Source of the DNA: Tribonema minus
Lineage: Eukaryota > Sar > Xanthophyceae > Tribonematales > Tribonemataceae
Length of the DNA: 64,000 bases
Direction of reading: 5' to 3'
Assembly: GCA_017506865.1 (NCBI GenBank)
Contig: JAFCMP010000002.1
Coordinates: forward strand, 682,001 to 746,000
Shown here: positions 62,701-64,000 of the stretch, in pieces
How the letters are laid out: the number at the start of each line of letters is the position of its first letter
How positions within the stretch are numbered: position 1 is the stretch's first letter
Program-made: the position numbers and the translations under genes
Notes under the pieces: model-generated
Seen by the model: only the letters and a program-made list of their open reading frames with translations
Told to the model about the DNA's origin: nothing
Databases searched by the model: none

Positions 62701-63240
62701 GCCGCCGCTGCTGCTGCTGCTGCTGCTCAGTGCGTGTGCGCCGTGGTGAACAAGGCTCCAGACGGCGACGCTTTCGATGGCGCCGTTGACGCGTGCCTCG
62801 CCGCAGCGGCGCGGAGCACAACAATGAGTGGCAGCAGCGACAGCAGCAGCGGCGGCGGCGGCAGCAGCGGCATCATACTCGTGGCGCTGGTGCGCGCTGT
62901 CGCCATGCGCGGCGGCGCCGCTGCGCAGCGGCGCCGCGGCAGCGCGCTCGCTGCGCTGCGCGCAGCGATCTGCGGCAGCAGCGGCGGCAGCGGCAGCGGC
63001 GAGCTTGAAGCCATGAACATCAGCAATGGCGAAGGCAGCGGCAGTGGCAGCGCAGCGGCGGCAATGGCCGCGGCGGCGGCCGTGGCGGCGCTCATGGCGG
63101 ACGCTGATCCCGATGCGCGTCTGCGCGCCGCGCCGGTGTGGCGGCAGCGCCTGTTTGCAGAGCTGTTCCCGGGGCTGGCGGCGGGGGCGCCGGCGCGCGC
63201 GCCGCTGCTCGCCGCGCTGCACCTGGTAGGCAGCGCTCCG
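47755..63240 (+). CDS. MMS19: MMS19 homologue, cytosolic iron-sulfur assembly and DNA-repair HEAT-repeat protein
   Basis: Exons are 47755-47858, 49325-49621, 50966-51115, 52556-52681, 55058-55249, 56574-56665, 58929-59020, 59606-60048, 60561-60872 and 61909-63240, all phase-consistent, about 1046 residues. MMS19 delivers iron-sulfur clusters to nuclear proteins such as XPD and DNA polymerases. Landmarks: LGPYITNPDAKVRERGALLC, FFAARLTDYPSVTPALRALQ, GSDLVDLFSSAVAGEKDPR and the strongest one, VAVYFPITFTPPKNNPHGIT, then GLVPHFMPLLLDKLSSSART and, near the end, a C-terminal domain match (VALVRAVAMRGG, MADADPDARLRAAPVWRQRL). The exon at 56574 has a GC donor (GCCAG|GCAAGT). The last two large exons contain polyalanine and Gly/Ser inserts absent from the usual family. 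The first exon is missing; the gene probably continues past 63240. Confidence 0.88.
47862..48070 (+). repeat. 3'-edge copies of MMS19 exon 47755-47858
   Basis: CCCCTACATTACCAATCCTGATGCAAAG|GT recurs at 47866-47896 (ACTAAAG variants, donor lost) and 48031-48068 (CCAATCTCGACGCAAAGGTG). Between them is unrelated intron text. Confidence 0.65.
48690..49190 (+). repeat. Five 5'-edge copies of MMS19 exon 49325 with C-tracts and GCATGC repeats
   Basis: CAGGTGCGCGAGCGCGGCGCGCTGCT at the true exon is copied near 48696, 48755, 48876-48925, 49014-49065 and 49167-49185. Copies at 48876 and 49014 keep GCTGTGCGC-GAGCTGCTGACGCGC. Between copies are ATGCGCATGCAC-GATACATA units and poly-C tracts (16 C at 48999-49014) that serve as polypyrimidine tracts. 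Alternating purine-pyrimidine sequence is dense here. Confidence 0.8.
49640..49850 (+). repeat. 3'-edge copies of MMS19 exon 49325-49621 fused to TTAGGG units
   Basis: GGCGCTGCGG|GTACGTGT-TAAGTAG-TTAGGGTT-AGGG recurs about four times (49622, 49664, 49704, 49813), so exon end, donor and telomere-type hexamers form one repeating unit of about 40-50 bp. The remaining intron to 50965 holds more TTAGGG tracts (50500-50560) and 5'-edge copies of the next exon (about 50588-50640). Confidence 0.75.
51184..51405. mobile_element. 222-bp inverted-repeat element (MITE-like)
   Basis: The left end AGGGTTGCAAAAAAGCGTATT matches the right end's reverse complement AGGGTTGCAAAAAAACGTATT with one mismatch over about 23 bp. 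The interior repeats AAATACGCC in both orientations. No open frame is notable. Target duplications are not obvious. It lies in the MMS19 intron 51116-52555, between the true donor and a 3'-edge copy at 51468-51513. Confidence 0.65.
52028..52345 (+). repeat. 5'-edge copies of MMS19 exon 52556
   Basis: CAGGCAGTGCTGCCCCCGGAGATGGTGGCGTCG is echoed at 52030-52066 (GCGTTGCTGCCGCCTGAGACGGCGTCGTCGCACC), 52136-52172 and 52318-52346, alternating with CCCTAACCC tracts and AATCAGCGCTC-ACCATGCC. A 3'-edge copy of the same exon lies at 52822-52871 with a GTGAGT donor. Confidence 0.7.
53352..53426 (+). repeat. TTAGGG-type tract in MMS19 intron
   Basis: Two clusters of TTAGGG and variants (GTTAGGGTCAGG, TTAGGGTTAGGGTTAGGG) separated by about 30 bases, followed after 53470 by CCCTAAGCCTTACCC in the opposite orientation. 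Confidence 0.85.
53732..54900 (+). repeat. Six 5'-edge copies of MMS19 exon 55058
   Basis: CAATTAAAGGCGGCGCTGCAGAGCGCC starts at 53732, 54041, 54260, 54420, 54650 and 54824 before the true exon at 55058. Each copy has an acceptor (CTTACAG, CTACAG or GCAG), 50-90 nt of exon, then ACTTCA-GCC-type divergence. Units are about 160-310 bp. Several copies keep HPGLVPHF-like frames, but none has a donor. Confidence 0.85.
55345..55437 (+). other. Complete in-frame duplicate cassette of MMS19 exon 55058
   Basis: Acceptor GCGCGCAG, 31 codons in phase 0 (TNKEAAMEAIAGAIDALG to HLRLLSE) and donor GTGCGA. It duplicates the second half of the true exon with conservative changes (V to I). If spliced in, it would repeat a HEAT-like helix pair without shifting the frame. 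Confidence 0.7.
55529..55621 (+). other. Second in-frame duplicate cassette of MMS19 exon 55058
   Basis: Nearly identical to 55345-55437, including about 85 bp of flanking intron (CATACATGATGCTACACCGG), with the same acceptor and donor and one P-to-R change. The following copy (about 55709-55810) has lost the acceptor AG and contains an early stop. Confidence 0.7.
56735..57435 (+). repeat. 3'-edge copies of the MMS19 exon with a GC donor
   Basis: The exon end GCGCTGCTGTGCATCGGCAGG through GTGGCCAG|GCAAGTG recurs near 56741-56808, 56848-56862, 56914-56932, 56936-56990, 57103-57131, 57190-57240 and 57391-57430. All but one keep the rare GC donor (AGGCAAGTG); the last has AGGCACGTG. Units include CCTAAC-TTA-GGGTCA blocks. 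Confidence 0.8.
57785..58620 (+). other. TATA-like boxes and GC-rich block inside an MMS19 intron
   Basis: CTCTATATAAGTAG (57792-57805) lies about 90 bp upstream of an ATG near 57886 with a GC-rich context, and CTCTATATAAGG occurs again near 58581. The GC-rich stretch 58100-58440 is open in one + frame. It could be a nested gene or a promoter, or chance. No product was recognised. Confidence 0.2.
58102..58125 (-). repeat. CCCTAA tract
   Basis: Four CCCTAA units in the MMS19 intron before exon 58929. The 5' edge of that exon is itself copied upstream at about 58790-58840 (CACAGCCATGCGACTGCCG, ACCCCGACTGGCA). Confidence 0.9.
60090..60560 (+). other. MMS19 intron with TTAGGG tract and poly-C acceptor tract
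   Basis: TTAGGG-type repeats at 60147-60200 and a C-rich run (60522-60556, broken by T and G) directly before the TGCAG acceptor of exon 60561. No coding signal was found between these. Confidence 0.7.
61325..61559. repeat. Large inverted pair of telomere-type tracts
   Basis: CCCTAA-type repeats at 61325-61371 and 61394-61432 face TTAGGG-type repeats at 61486-61559, separated by about 55 bp, so the RNA could fold into a long imperfect hairpin. The intron also has a tandem pair of 134 bp at about 61615-61750 and 61748-61883 (CCCCCCTTTGCCACAGCGCC). Confidence 0.8.
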
Positions 63241-64000
63241 GTGAGTTGAGCGCTGATGTAGTTGAGGAGTGATGCTATGTATGACGTTGCAGTGAGTGAA
63301 GGCAGCGAGTGAAGCCGCCTGAGTGGTAAGCTCCATGTGGACAAGTGTATTGGGGTTTGGGCGCATGAAGTTTTGGGTGCGTCTGCGTAGGCGCCGATGG
63401 TGCGGGCTTGAAGTTTGGGTTAGGGTTAGGCTTAGGCTTACGGTTAGGTGTAAGTCTAACCCGGAGATCTCACAGCGAGCTCGAGGTGGCTGATGACGTG
63501 GCTGATGACAGTCTTCTGCTGTCGCTCGCACAACACGCTTCTGATGCGTGAATTTCAAATGGACGAAACACCCACTGGTCACATGTTATATGTCATACAC
63601 ACGTTAATGGGCGCCGTACACGGCATGTTGTTTTTTGGTATGCGAGCGCGCGGACACGGCGTGCGCGTGCGCGCTGCGCAGGTCTCGCAGCGGCTCAAGA
63701 TAGCCGATGACAGTCTTCTGCTCTCCCTCGTGCAAGACACTTCCAGGCATGAAACATCCACAAGCGTACATATATCACCCTAACCCTAACCCTAACCCTA
63801 ACCCTAACCCTAAGCAACCGGCACATCGCATACATTTGAATCACATGCTAATGGCTGCCATTCGCTTGAATCGCACGCTAGTGGCTGCCATTCGTTTGAA
63901 TCACACGCTGATGGCTGCCATCCGTGGCATATTTGTTTTTCTGGCGTGATGCAGGCGGCAGTGGTGTGTGAATACGCCGATGCCGCGTGCGTATGCGCGC
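63241..64000 (+). other. Right edge: MMS19 intron with candidate last exons
   Basis: A GTGAGT donor at 63241 ends the long exon. An acceptor at 63680 (GCTGCGCAG) opens a frame with ADDSLLLSLVQ, and an edge copy of it lies upstream at 63475-63540 (GATGACAGTCTTCTGCTGTC). A perfect CCCTAA run occupies 63777-63815, and a triplicated TGAATC-CACGCT-ATGGCTGCCAT unit lies at 63828-63922. The next real exon may start near 63954 (GATGCAG). Confidence 0.4.

Noticed and set aside
61885..63582. 565-codon minus-strand open frame
   Set aside because: It is antisense to the long GC-rich MMS19 exon. Triplet repeats of GCN/GGC keep the opposite strand free of stops, and the product is only Ala/Arg/Gln/Ser runs.
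1..64000. Bacterial or viral origin with operons
   Set aside because: Consistent GT-AG introns with matched phases, a Kozak-type start, eukaryotic MMS19 and interstitial telomere repeats all indicate a eukaryotic nuclear genome.

Overview
The window is nuclear DNA from a eukaryote, most likely a microalga or another protist. All recognisable genes are on the + strand and are cut into many short exons by spliceosomal introns. Introns are mostly GT-AG, with at least two GC-AG donors. The coding exons are GC-rich and the introns are long, repeat-filled and dotted with TTAGGG/CCCTAA telomere-type tracts. A tryptophan-pathway enzyme relative (indole-3-glycerol-phosphate synthase fold) suggests a photosynthetic or osmotrophic lineage. 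The telomere unit (TTAGGG rather than TTTAGGG) fits stramenopiles or haptophytes better than most green algae. The species cannot be named from this sequence alone.

Layout. (1) About 0.5-6.2 kb: the 3' part of a FIST_C-domain sensor-type gene. (2) About 7.05-13.5 kb: an indole-3-glycerol-phosphate-synthase homologue that has lost several catalytic residues. (3) About 13.5-18.8 kb: an unrecognised three-exon gene model near 16.8-18.5 kb and a weak minus-strand open region. (4) 18.8-22.7 kb: three head-to-tail, 5'-truncated copies of one non-LTR retrotransposon. (5) 22.9-45.6 kb: one gene of about 21 exons encoding a protein of about 900 residues with two membrane segments, family not recognised. 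(6) About 47.75 kb to the right edge: MMS19, the cytosolic iron-sulfur assembly/DNA-repair HEAT-repeat protein, probably continuing beyond the window. Exon joins were checked by reading phase, and nearly every junction in the three main genes is phase-consistent.

The outstanding property is how the introns are built. At almost every exon, one edge (the splice site plus roughly 20-90 nt of exon) has been copied in tandem into the adjacent intron, from one to eight times, and the copies are decaying. Copies of the 5' edge, with acceptor, lie upstream of the true exon. Copies of the 3' edge, with donor, lie downstream. A few copies are still complete in-frame cassettes with acceptor, open reading frame and donor (36284-36394, 55345-55437, 55529-55621). 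This looks like a genome-wide process of exon-edge amplification that lengthens introns and could create alternative exons.

Other structure includes an 893-bp element with perfect 15-bp terminal inverted repeats (2045-2937), a 222-bp inverted-repeat element (51184-51405), a repeat of at least 220 bp shared by two introns of the IGPS-like gene, a 330-bp direct repeat open on both strands (36.9-37.6 kb), a palindromic satellite (43.6-43.75 kb), a 34-nt poly-C tract, and inverted telomere-repeat junctions. The genes have no obvious common pathway and there is no operon-like arrangement. No tRNA, rRNA or CRISPR array was found.
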